Source: Hyalangium versicolor (lineage in GTDB: Bacteria; Myxococcota; Myxococcia; Myxococcales; Myxococcaceae). From it: a DNA stretch of 64,000 bases. The stretch covers positions 434,001 through 498,000 of the forward strand of contig NZ_JAHXBF010000004.1 of NCBI RefSeq assembly GCF_020103695.1, read 5' to 3'. The position numbers and the translations under genes were made by a program. How positions within the stretch are numbered: the first letter of the stretch is position 1; each line of letters opens with the position of its first letter. Below the pieces are notes generated by a model. The model searched no databases, had not been told where the DNA came from, and worked only from the letters and a program-made list of their open reading frames with translations. Positions 43,241-51,123 of this stretch are shown here, in pieces.

Positions 43241-46200
43241 ATGTCGCTGCCCGCGCTCCTCACCGCCGACAACCTTCGCGCCATCGCGGGAACTGCCTTC
43301 GCGCGCGGCGAGGCGTACTGGCGTGAAGGGCGGGTCCTCTCTTGCGCCTTCGAGAATGACTCCCTCGACGGTGTCGTCGTCGGTACGGAGCGGTACCGCG
43401 TTCGAATCACGGCTCCCAGGGAAGTGCTCGTCGCCCAATGCACCTGCCCGGTGCGCGACGCGCTCTGCAAACACGCTGTCGCGCTCAGCCTCTCCTTCCT
43501 CGCCCAGCGCGGAACTCCTCCCGAAACGCCTGCCCCCCGCGCCACGCCCAGTCCTTCCGAAGGCCCGTTCTCGACTCGAAGCGAACTCGAGCACTGGGCC
43601 GAAGACCATCACGTCCGCCACGCACTTACGGTCTCCGCCGAAGTGCTCATCCCCGACCTGCCTCTCAATGAGGCTCAGCGCACCGGGCTCCGGTACGCGC
43701 TGAACGGACTCGCCCTCCGGGATGTCGGCTCGCGAGAAGGCGCCCTCCGCCACGGTGGCTCTCGCGGAAGAGGTCTGGAGACCGCTCTCGCCGAAGCAAC
43801 CTGGGCCTACCTTCAACAAGAAGCTCACTCGGTGCAGCACGCCCTCTCCGAGGAGACCGCGCGCCGGGAGTCACATCCGGACACCACGCTCGCGTCCCTG
43901 TGGACACGCCTGCTCGACGTGCGCCGCACATTCCGGCCTCACACCGTTCCCCGCTCTCGCGAACAACGCGCCTTGGCCACCTGGAGCTTCGATGCGGCCA
44001 CGTGCTCGCTCACGTGGAAGGAGCGCGACCGCGTCGTCCGTGCAGGCCCCGACTATGGCACCGTCGGCGTCCTCGCCCGCCTCACCTTCCCCGGTGGATC
44101 CGAGGGCCGCGTCGAGTGCAATTGCGCCACCCGCCAGCGTGCCTGTGTTCATGCTCTCGCGCTGATCGACACCACCCTCGATCTCCTCGATGACAGCAAT
44201 CGCCTCACCGAGGCCCGACGAATCGCGGAGGAACTCCTCCAGCCAGGTTGGGCCCGCGCGCTGAAGGAGCTCGAGCTGTTCGAAGCGGAGGTGGCGAAGC
44301 CCCGTCCCTCCATCGAAGTGTGGTGGTGCATCGAGCACGAACTCGGAACACTCACCGTGTCTCCCCTCGTGAAGAAGCAGAACCGCCGAGGCACCTGGAG
44401 CCCTGGTGCTCGCGTGTCCGCCACCCGCCTGCTCGAGGAACACCGCGAACTGCTCTCCGCGGTGGACCTCCAGATTGCCGAGCAGCTCGCCTCGTGGGCT
44501 CCCGCCTCCCGCGCCGCAGGCTCATACCCCTCACGGGCCTTCCTCGCGCTCGCTGGACATCCACGGGCCGTGCTCGGTCTTCGTCCCGAAGAGCCGATCC
44601 CCGTGAAGCGCGTGCCGCTGGGCTTCACCGCGCTCGCCGCTGACAATCACATCCGCCTGGAGCCCTCCATCGAAGGCGAGCGCTTCAGCCCCAAGCTCCT
44701 CGCCCCGCTGCTGCGCTCGTTCGCTCCGGGAGAGCCCCTCTTCACCATCGAGGAGCATCGCAACCGCTGCCTGCTCATCGACGTGAGCGACGAGGCTCGC
44801 CGCATCTGGACCGTGCTCGAGAAGCATGGCGACCAGTTCCCTCCCGAGAGCCACGAGCAATTGCTCGAACGGCTGTCTCGCCTTGAAGCCCGCCTCCCGC
44901 TCGTCGTCCCGCCCACCCTCAAGGGCCGCGAACTCCAGACGGACATGACGCCCGTCGTTCGCCTGCGTCTGCTCCCCGATGTGTCCCTCGAGCTCGAACT
45001 GCTCGTGCGCCCGGGCCCAGGGGCTCCCCTGTTCCTTCCCGGTGTCGGCCCCCGCGACGTGCTCATCTCCCGCAACGGTGAGCGTGGCTACGTGCGCCGC
45101 AAGCTGCTCACCGAGGAGGAACGTGCACGCGCGGCGATCGCCTCGCTCCCCCTCGCCTCTGCCGAGGAAGGCCCCACGTTCTGCTTCCGGATCGGCGACA
45201 CCGATGCGGCGCTGGAGCTCGTCGCCACGCTTCGGAATCCTCCCAACGGACTCGAGGTCGAGTGGCTCGACCAGAAGCCCTTCATCGCCTCCTCCGTCGG
45301 CCCCGAGTCCCTGAACGTCCAGATCGAGCGCAAGCGCGACTGGTTCGGCATCGACGGCCAGCTCAAGGTCGAGACAGGAAGGCTCGAACTCGCCCTCCTC
45401 CTGGACGCCGCCCGGCGGCAGAAGCGCTTCGTGCGCGTCGATGACAATCGCTGGGTCGAGCTCAGCGACAAGCTGCGGCAGCGCCTGCTCGCGGTGGCCG
45501 ATCACACCTTCATCGGGAAGAACCGCGTGGAGCTCTCTCCCGGAGCGGTCCCCGCCATCTCCGCGCTCATCGACGCCGGAGCCGAGATCGAAGCAGCACC
45601 CGCCTGGCAGCTGCTGACGGAGCGCCTCGCCTCATCGCTCTCGCTCAAACCCAAGCCTCCCGCCGCGCTCGGAACCACGCTCCGCGACTACCAGGTGGAG
45701 GGCCACGCCTGGCTCAGCCGTGTCGCCGCCTGGGGCGCCGGCGCCTGCCTCGCGGATGACATGGGGCTCGGCAAGACGGTCCAGGCCATCGCCGTGCTCA
45801 TGGATCGCTCGCAGCTTGGCCCCGCCCTCGTGCTCGCGCCGACCTCGGTGGCCTTCAACTGGGTCCAGGAACTCCAGCGGTTCGCCCCGAGCCTCCGCCC
45901 CGTGCTCTACGCGGAGCAGACCGACCGGGTGAAGTGCCTCGCGAAGCTCAAGAAGAACGATGTGCTCATCGTCAGCTACGGCCTGCTCGTGCGCGATGCG
46001 GCCAACCTGGCTACCATCTCGTTCTCCACTCTCGTCATCGACGAGGCGCAGGCGCTCAAGAATCCAAACACCCGGCGCGCACGTGCCGCCCGGCACCTCA
46101 ACGCAGGCTTCCGCATCGCGCTCTCAGGAACGCCTCTCGAGAACCGCCTCAGCGAGCTGTGGAGCATCTTCACGATCATCTTCCCGGGCCTGCTCGGAAG

Positions 46201-47116
46201 CTGGGACCAGTTCCGCGAGCGCTTCGCCGCTCCCATCGAGCGCGGCAAGGATCCCGATGCGAACGGCGCTCTCTCCCGAGTCATCCGCCCCTTCCTCCTG
46301 CGCCGTACCAAGCAGGAGGTCGCGCGCGAACTGCCTCCTCGAACGGAGATCCAGGTCCCGGTCGCGCTCTCCGAGGAGGAGTGGAACCTGTACGAGGATG
46401 CACGGCTCGCGGCCGTCGCGGAGCTCAGCACCCAGGGCAAGAGCGTGCGCAGCGAGCAACAGCGCTTCCAGGTCCTCGCGGCCCTCACACGGCTGCGACT
46501 GCTCGCGTCCCACCCTCGGCTCTACGATGGGCAGTCCGCCGTCGCCTCCTCCAAGATGCGGCGTCTCCTCGAACTCCTGGAGGAGCTGCGCAGCGAGGGC
46601 CACCGGGCGCTCTTGTTCAGCCAGTTCACCTCGCACCTCGATCTCGTTCGCGAGGAGCTGGATCGCGCCGGCTTCACCTACCAGTACCTCGATGGCTCGA
46701 CGCCCGCGGCCGTGCGCGCCAAGCGCATCCAGGCCTTCCAGGACGGTGAGAGCGAGCTGTTCCTCATCTCGCTCAAGGCCGGTGGCACGGGCATCAACCT
46801 CACCGCCGCCGACTACGTCATCCACTTGGATCCGTGGTGGAACCCCGCCGTCGAGGATCAGGCCACGGACCGGGCCCACCGCATCGGACAAACGCGTCCA
46901 GTCACCGTGTACCGGTTGATCGCTCGCGGCACGATCGAGGAGCGGATCCTCTCGCTCCACTCGGACAAACGCGCGCTCGTGGCAGGCGTGCTCGAAGGAA
47001 CGAACATCGCAGCGCGGCTGACGACGAAGGACCTGCTCGACCTGCTGGCAGGTGGAGACACTCCTCGCGCGCGGCTGGACGATGGAGATGAGCCGCACAC
47101 CCGCACCGTGCACTGA
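43241..47116 (+). CDS. SWIM-domain SNF2/Rad54-like helicase
   Basis: A 1291-residue protein. Two zinc-binding SWIM motifs are visible: QCTCPVRDALCKHAVALSL near 67-85 and VECNCATRQRACVHALALID near 287-306 (CxC...CxH). The middle 400 residues are of unknown fold, as usual in bacterial SNF2 proteins of this type. The SWI2/SNF2 ATPase begins near 820: ADDMGLGKTVQAIAVL, LVLAPTSVAFNWVQEL, VIDEAQALKNPNT (DEAQ), ALSGTPLENRLSELWSIF; the helicase C domain ends with LKAGGTGINLTAADYVIHLD and DQATDRAHRIGQ. Such enzymes remodel protein-DNA complexes and occur in repair, transcription and defence (for example DISARM DrmD). It is paired head-to-head with the DUF3427 helicase. Confidence 0.92.
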   Translation: MSLPALLTADNLRAIAGTAFARGEAYWREGRVLSCAFENDSLDGVVVGTERYRVRITAPREVLVAQCTCPVRDALCKHAVALSLSFLAQRGTPPETPAPRATPSPSEGPFSTRSELEHWAEDHHVRHALTVSAEVLIPDLPLNEAQRTGLRYALNGLALRDVGSREGALRHGGSRGRGLETALAEATWAYLQQEAHSVQHALSEETARRESHPDTTLASLWTRLLDVRRTFRPHTVPRSREQRALATWSFDAATCSLTWKERDRVVRAGPDYGTVGVLARLTFPGGSEGRVECNCATRQRACVHALALIDTTLDLLDDSNRLTEARRIAEELLQPGWARALKELELFEAEVAKPRPSIEVWWCIEHELGTLTVSPLVKKQNRRGTWSPGARVSATRLLEEHRELLSAVDLQIAEQLASWAPASRAAGSYPSRAFLALAGHPRAVLGLRPEEPIPVKRVPLGFTALAADNHIRLEPSIEGERFSPKLLAPLLRSFAPGEPLFTIEEHRNRCLLIDVSDEARRIWTVLEKHGDQFPPESHEQLLERLSRLEARLPLVVPPTLKGRELQTDMTPVVRLRLLPDVSLELELLVRPGPGAPLFLPGVGPRDVLISRNGERGYVRRKLLTEEERARAAIASLPLASAEEGPTFCFRIGDTDAALELVATLRNPPNGLEVEWLDQKPFIASSVGPESLNVQIERKRDWFGIDGQLKVETGRLELALLLDAARRQKRFVRVDDNRWVELSDKLRQRLLAVADHTFIGKNRVELSPGAVPAISALIDAGAEIEAAPAWQLLTERLASSLSLKPKPPAALGTTLRDYQVEGHAWLSRVAAWGAGACLADDMGLGKTVQAIAVLMDRSQLGPALVLAPTSVAFNWVQELQRFAPSLRPVLYAEQTDRVKCLAKLKKNDVLIVSYGLLVRDAANLATISFSTLVIDEAQALKNPNTRRARAARHLNAGFRIALSGTPLENRLSELWSIFTIIFPGLLGSWDQFRERFAAPIERGKDPDANGALSRVIRPFLLRRTKQEVARELPPRTEIQVPVALSEEEWNLYEDARLAAVAELSTQGKSVRSEQQRFQVLAALTRLRLLASHPRLYDGQSAVASSKMRRLLELLEELRSEGHRALLFSQFTSHLDLVREELDRAGFTYQYLDGSTPAAVRAKRIQAFQDGESELFLISLKAGGTGINLTAADYVIHLDPWWNPAVEDQATDRAHRIGQTRPVTVYRLIARGTIEERILSLHSDKRALVAGVLEGTNIAARLTTKDLLDLLAGGDTPRARLDDGDEPHTRTVH

Positions 47117-47155
47117 TCCGAGGGTATATGCTCCTGTCCGGAAGGAGCGCCGTGC

Positions 47156-47542
47156 ATGCCTCAAAGTGAAGGACCCTTTCGGCGGCTCCTCACCGCCGCA
47201 CACCACGCGATGGGTGTGGCCTCGGGGAGCGTCTGGCTGCTGGCCACCCTGCTCCGCTCCACCCGGGCCGGACGCGAGCGGGCCCAGAAGAACGCCGAGC
47301 AGATCGTCGCCGCGTGCCGCGCCTTCGAGCGCAAACACGGCCGGCTCCCCACGACGCTGGAGGAGCTCGTCCCGGAGTTCCTCCCTGCGCTCCCCAAGGC
47401 CCTGTATGACGGGCCCCACTTCGGCTTCGTCTACGATGTGACGCCCGAGCCACCACGACACGTGCTGGGCTGGACGGACCGGATTCCCTTCGGGCGCCCC
47501 TACTACGTCTTCGAGGAAGACCGCTGGGGCTACCTGGATTGA
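47156..47542 (+). CDS. Small membrane-anchored hypothetical protein
   Basis: A 128-residue protein. A hydrophobic segment near residues 18-33 (AMGVASGSVWLLATLLRS) is followed by RAQKNAEQIVAACRAFERKH and GRLPTTLEELVPEFLPALPK. A helix followed by G-x-LP-xx-LxxLVPExLP is the pattern of pseudopilin-like or small membrane-tethered proteins found widely in myxobacteria; function unknown. It lies 39 bases after the SNF2 gene on the same strand and ends against a stem-loop at 47561-47588. Cotranscription with the SNF2 gene is possible. Confidence 0.65.
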   Translation: MPQSEGPFRRLLTAAHHAMGVASGSVWLLATLLRSTRAGRERAQKNAEQIVAACRAFERKHGRLPTTLEELVPEFLPALPKALYDGPHFGFVYDVTPEPPRHVLGWTDRIPFGRPYYVFEEDRWGYLD

Positions 47543-47560
47543 GCTGGACGCGAGCGTCCT

Positions 47561-47588
47561 CCGCCAGAGCGCAGCCGGCCTCTGGCGG
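47561..47588. terminator. Stem-loop between convergent genes
   Basis: CCGCCAGAG at 47561-47569 pairs with CTCTGGCGG at 47580-47588 around a 10-base loop, 18 bases after the stop of the + strand gene and 23 bases past the stop of the minus-strand chaperone gene. It suits termination on both strands. Confidence 0.6.
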
Positions 47589-47611
47589 GGACACTCGACA
47601 GGCCCTGCGGC

Positions 47612-48151
47612 TCAGGGCTTGCGTGGCTCGGAGGACCCCACTTCGTCGGCCATCCGCTTGAGCACCAGCAGATTGGTGCGCGCCCGCTGGGTCGTCTCCC
47701 GCCGGGCCTCGGGGTCCAGCTTCAGCGCCGCCTGGATGTCGACCAGGGCCTCGGCGACCTTGCCCTCGCGCAGGTACAGCTCACTGCGTCCCGCCAGCGC
47801 ATCCACGTTCCCGATGTTGAGCTGGAGCGCCTGCGTGTACTCTTGCATCCCCTCGGCGTAGCGTTGGGACGCGACGTACGCGGCGGCCAGGTGGCAGTGG
47901 AAGACGCTGTCGTATGGCGACGACGCCACCAACCCCTTGAAGAGGGTCAGCGCCTGCTGCGTGCGCCCATCCACCAGCATCCGGTGGCCCACCGCGGCGA
48001 TCTCGTACAGCCGCTCCTCGGACAGGCCCAGGAACTGCGCCGGAGTGATGTCTCCGCTGATCAGCCGCTGGGCCAGCTCGGTCTCGCTCGGAGGCGTGGC
48101 GGCCTTCGGCGGTTGCGAGGTCTCGGTCATGAGAGGTTCCGTCATTCCCAT
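47612..48151 (-). CDS. SycD/LcrH-like TPR chaperone
   Basis: A 179-residue protein. After a Thr/Pro/Ser leader, residues 30-150 contain three tetratricopeptide-like units in the order seen in SycD/LcrH type III secretion chaperones: LYEIAAVGHRMLVDGRTQQA, LTLFKGLVASSPYDSVFHCH, LAAAYVASQRYAEGMQEY, TQALQLNIGNVDALAGRSEL and YLREGKVAEALVDIQAALKL. Class II chaperones bind translocator or effector proteins through the TPR groove. Its ATG (48151) shares a base with the stop of the preceding DUF1521 tail frame (TGATG), so it is probably translated by re-initiation and most likely binds that protein. No type III apparatus genes are present here. Confidence 0.8.
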   Translation of the reverse strand: MGMTEPLMTETSQPPKAATPPSETELAQRLISGDITPAQFLGLSEERLYEIAAVGHRMLVDGRTQQALTLFKGLVASSPYDSVFHCHLAAAYVASQRYAEGMQEYTQALQLNIGNVDALAGRSELYLREGKVAEALVDIQAALKLDPEARRETTQRARTNLLVLKRMADEVGSSEPRKP

Positions 48152-48507
48152 CAGGCGTAGAAACCGAAGCGGTTCGCCTGGACGTCACGGTTCATCGAGT
48201 TCATCTGGAAGAACGAGTTCATCATCATCCCGATGTCGTTGAAGCCATTGCTCAGGTGCTGCTGGCGGCGGTCCATCCAGTTCCCCTGCATACCCGGCGC
48301 ACTGAACGAATCGTTGCCGAAGTTCCGCTGCGACAGCAGGTTGCCGAACGGCAGCATGTTCTGGAACTGCTGCATCAGGCTCTGGAGGAGCGTCTGCAGC
48401 TGATTCTCGAACTGGTTGCCCCGAGCCCCCTGGTTGGGCTGCGCCCCCGGGGCAGGCTCACCGGGCAGGATGCCAGGCAGCGCGCCTCCGGCTCCGCCCT
48501 TCTGCGG
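48151..48507 (-). pseudogene. C-terminal part of the DUF1521 protein after an apparent frameshift
   Basis: In this frame, directly behind a G6 run (complement of 48508-48513), the sequence continues sensibly as a Gly/Gln/Asn-rich tail: GPQKGGAGGALPGILPGEPA, then PGAQPNQGARGNQFENQLQT and LLQSLMQQFQNMLPFGNLLS, ending in QANRFGFYA with a stop at 48151. An ATG at 48375 could start a 74-residue product alone, but the amphipathic Gln/Met/Phe-rich character and the abutting chaperone gene make it much more likely to be the natural C-terminus of the upstream DUF1521 protein. A single missing G would explain the break; programmed -1 slippage on the G run is the alternative. Confidence 0.65.
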
Positions 48508-49310
48508 CCCCCCACGTGGCCAGCTCCGCCGTGCGGCCAGCTCGGCCGCGGAGTCTGCGCTCCCGCGGGCAGCGCATTGCCCACATTGAACGTCTCACCA
48601 CCGTTGTTGCTGCCGACGATCTCCCGGCCTCCGAGGGACCAGTCGTCCGTCTCACGACCCATGACGAACACGTCGTTGTTGCCGAAGCTGTTCGCGTGAG
48701 CGAAGCCATCGTGCGTCACCGGCGACGTCTGGCCCTTCGGCTGGTCGAAGCCCGTCATCTTCACGCGGTCGTTGCCGGAGATGATCTCCAGGTTGTCGGT
48801 CATCGTCATGCCATTGCCAGCGGGCTTGGTGCCGACGTTGATGCGCGTACCGTCACCGAGCACGAAGGTGCTGTTGCGCTTGAAGTCCCACTTGCCGCCG
48901 TCACCCTCCTCCACGTGCGGGTCACCCCAGACACGCGTGTTCTTGCCGTCCGGGCCGGTGATCGTCCAATCGTGTGCAGCGTTTTGCTTGATCGTGTAGC
49001 CGCCGGGCGTGGTGACCGTGCCGTTCGGGTCGGCCTTCAAGCTCCCCTGTGGGTGGCAACTATCCGGGCGCGAAGGGAACTGGGGGAAGCACGGACGCGG
49101 GTTGCAACCACAGACGTCGCCGACGTTCCTGGGCGGGTGGAAGCCATCTCCCTGCACGTTGATGTTCACGTTGATGGTGGCCTGAATGACGGCCTGGACC
49201 ATCTGCGCCTCGAACGAGTTCATGCACCTGTTCGGCCCCGTGGGCGCACCGCCGTGACCCGTGCCAGGAGTTCCATACCTGTTTGCGTTCCAGTTCTGGG
49301 TCAGCTTCAT
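48375..49310 (-). CDS. DUF1521 protein with self-cleavage (MIIA-type) GD-PH motif; frame broken near the 3' end
   Basis: The open frame is 311 residues, but only about the first 267 look native. There is no signal peptide (MKLTQNWNANRYGTPG). Residues 30-60 form a helix-rich amphipathic stretch (MVQAVIQATINVNINVQ). DUF1521 follows: GGYTIKQNAAHDWTITGPDG, then RVWGDPHVEEGDGGKWDF with Gly129-Asp130-Pro131-His132, and TFVLGDGTRINVG. In the rhizobial type III effector NopE1 the same domain, triggered by calcium, cuts itself between Asp and Pro of GD-PH; I infer the same here. Past about residue 267 this frame turns Arg/Cys-rich, whereas the other frame reads on sensibly to 48151. The start overlaps the upstream gene's stop as ATGA. 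Confidence 0.75.
   Translation of the reverse strand: MKLTQNWNANRYGTPGTGHGGAPTGPNRCMNSFEAQMVQAVIQATINVNINVQGDGFHPPRNVGDVCGCNPRPCFPQFPSRPDSCHPQGSLKADPNGTVTTPGGYTIKQNAAHDWTITGPDGKNTRVWGDPHVEEGDGGKWDFKRNSTFVLGDGTRINVGTKPAGNGMTMTDNLEIISGNDRVKMTGFDQPKGQTSPVTHDGFAHANSFGNNDVFVMGRETDDWSLGGREIVGSNNGGETFNVGNALPAGAQTPRPSWPHGGAGHVGGRRRAEPEARCLASCPVSLPRGRSPTRGLGATSSRISCRRSSRA
48508..48513 (-). other. G6 run at the DUF1521 frameshift point
   Basis: On the coding (minus) strand the sequence reads CACGTGGGGGGCCGC. Frame 1 reads H-V-G-G-R here and soon turns into Arg/Cys-rich nonsense; with one extra G it would read V-G-G-P-Q-K and join the Gln-rich tail. The homopolymer is a natural place for a 1-base deletion, a sequencing error, or -1 ribosomal or polymerase slippage. 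Confidence 0.6.
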
Positions 49311-50989
49311 GGGACTGTCCTTTCTACTGCGAACTGTGAGTTGCTGATCTCACACAGAGCCCGGGCGTCAGGTCGCTCCAGGCTCTCTGCTTGTTCACAG
49401 AGTACGGACCGCTGTAGAGGCGATCTGTACCACTCACGGCGTAACGGATCTCGCAGCCGATCCAGCGTGAAGTACAGCCGGGCCCCTCGTGCTTGCGGCT
49501 GGATCAGCGTGCTGATCTCCACGGGGCCGCGCCGCGCTCGGAGCGATATCGTGCCCGCGAACCGCCTGGCTGGCTGCTCGAGGCTCCAGCCATGCGTACG
49601 GAACACCTGCTGGTAGAAGTCCACCAGCGCCTCGGCCTGGGTGCGCGGTGCCTCCGCCAGTCCCGAGAGGCGCTCGTGCCCCTCCTCCTGGAAGCGCATC
49701 ACCACCCGCGGCTGGAGACGCTCCAGCACGGGCAACTCCGGGGGCAACGGGCCTGGCAGAGCTCCCGCGATCGTGTCCGCGGAAGCGTGGGAGACCAGCA
49801 CCACGGTCTCCGTCCCCTGCGCGAGCACCGAGACAAGGTGCAGTTCCTGCGTCTTCGGATCCCGGTAGCCCACATAGCCCGCGTTCGCGTGGTAGCGGTG
49901 GAAGAGCACGGGCAGTCCGGTCCGGCCGAGCACCTCCCGGTAGAAGCCCAGCACCTCCTCGGGTGTATCGCGCGTCATGAGCCAGCCCACCGCGATACTC
50001 GAGCCGACCCCCACGTAATCACTCGCGAGAGCACGCGGCATCACGGCCTTGTACGCAGGCATCCCTTGCGTGGCACGCCGCACCACCTCGAACCGAGCCT
50101 CCCAACCATCCTCCTCGGAGCGCCCGTGTCTCCACTCCAGGACTTCGAGCATGCGTGAGCCCAGAATGGAGCCCTCCGGAAGTGTGGCCTGCCAGGAGGG
50201 CTCGAAAAGGCCATGAGGATCACGCGCATCCTCCGGCGGGAGGTGCCCGACTCGAGCCATGAAGAGCGTGGACTTCTCATCCCTCGCTCCTGTGAGCTGG
50301 CTGCCCGCCAGGTAGCTGTAGACGTGTGTCCGACTGGAGCCCGAGTCTGAATCCCGCGCAGTCCGGAACTTCATGAAGCAGCCATCCCGGCTCGCGCACC
50401 CCGCCTCCGTGCCCTCGCGCTGCTCGCCCGCCGGGAGCCCAAGGGGGGCTTCCGCCGGCCCGAGCAAGCGATCCAACGTACCGCACGGAGTGCCCTCCAC
50501 GGCCCGCGCGAACTCCGCGGCGTTGAGCATCCCCACGGTGCGCTCCGTGTCTCGCTCCCCGATCAACCGCACCGCGTCGAGCGTGGCGACAAAGCCGGCA
50601 CACTGGGAGGAGTGAACCGCACCCATCATCTGACCCAGCAACTCCACGGATTGGCTGGCGTGAAGAGCGGCAGGGCTGGCGGCATGCGCGTGGTTCATCG
50701 CCACATAGGCAGCAGCCACCGTCCGGTTCGTCATGGCGAACCCATTGAGCGTGCGAGCCTCCAGCTCCGCGAGCGTCAGGGCTTGGCGCTCGCCCTCCTG
50801 CTGGTGGCGGACCATGGCATGCAGCGTGAGCACGATGTCCATGCAGCCAAGCACCACCCCCGTCGCCAGCACTCCCAGACCGGCCAGGGCCATGGGCTGC
50901 AACCCCGGTACTCGCCTCCATGACATGAGCAGGGAAACCATGCGCTCTCGTTCCTCGGCCAGCCGCCGCCGTTGCGAGCGCAAAGCCAT
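49307..50989 (-). CDS. Membrane-anchored hypothetical protein, first gene of the DUF1521 operon
   Basis: A 560-residue protein with a short basic N-terminus (ALRSQRRRLAEERER) and one membrane segment (ALAGLGVLATGVVLGCM, about 34-50), so most of it faces the periplasm or is secreted after anchoring. Four Cys residues lie around 130-210. The C-terminal half contains two related units with YREVLGRTGLPVLFHRYH and YQQVFRTHGWSLEQPA, each followed by a strand-rich stretch ending VEISTLIQPQARGARLYFTL, suggesting a duplicated domain. I do not recognise the family. It overlaps the DUF1521 gene by four bases (ATGA), and the chaperone gene follows; thus the three form an operon. It is divergent to the PEGA-domain kinase. 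Confidence 0.75.
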   Translation of the reverse strand: MALRSQRRRLAEERERMVSLLMSWRRVPGLQPMALAGLGVLATGVVLGCMDIVLTLHAMVRHQQEGERQALTLAELEARTLNGFAMTNRTVAAAYVAMNHAHAASPAALHASQSVELLGQMMGAVHSSQCAGFVATLDAVRLIGERDTERTVGMLNAAEFARAVEGTPCGTLDRLLGPAEAPLGLPAGEQREGTEAGCASRDGCFMKFRTARDSDSGSSRTHVYSYLAGSQLTGARDEKSTLFMARVGHLPPEDARDPHGLFEPSWQATLPEGSILGSRMLEVLEWRHGRSEEDGWEARFEVVRRATQGMPAYKAVMPRALASDYVGVGSSIAVGWLMTRDTPEEVLGFYREVLGRTGLPVLFHRYHANAGYVGYRDPKTQELHLVSVLAQGTETVVLVSHASADTIAGALPGPLPPELPVLERLQPRVVMRFQEEGHERLSGLAEAPRTQAEALVDFYQQVFRTHGWSLEQPARRFAGTISLRARRGPVEISTLIQPQARGARLYFTLDRLRDPLRREWYRSPLQRSVLCEQAESLERPDARALCEISNSQFAVERTVP

Positions 50990-51123
50990 ACGTGGGCGAT
51001 CCCGTGCCCGGCTGTACCTCTTGCGTCGTACAGAGGCTCAATCCCAGACAACGCGCCCGGCCACACCTCGAGTCCATACGCCTCGGGTGGCAGGGGGCAG
51101 ACCCGGATCCGACATGAGCGGCT

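Noticed and set aside
40011-47116. DISARM system
   Set aside because: PLD and SNF2 features are present, but no DrmA-type helicase, DrmB (DUF1998) or methyltransferase gene is seen, and PLD is fused to a DUF3427 helicase.
48151-48375. Stand-alone 74-residue protein starting at the ATG at 48375
   Set aside because: The coding pattern of this frame continues upstream of the ATG to the G6 run and completes the DUF1521 protein, so it is treated as a frameshifted C-terminus.
47612-50989. Complete type III secretion locus
   Set aside because: Only a chaperone-like and a DUF1521 gene are present; no Sct/Ysc apparatus gene lies in the window.
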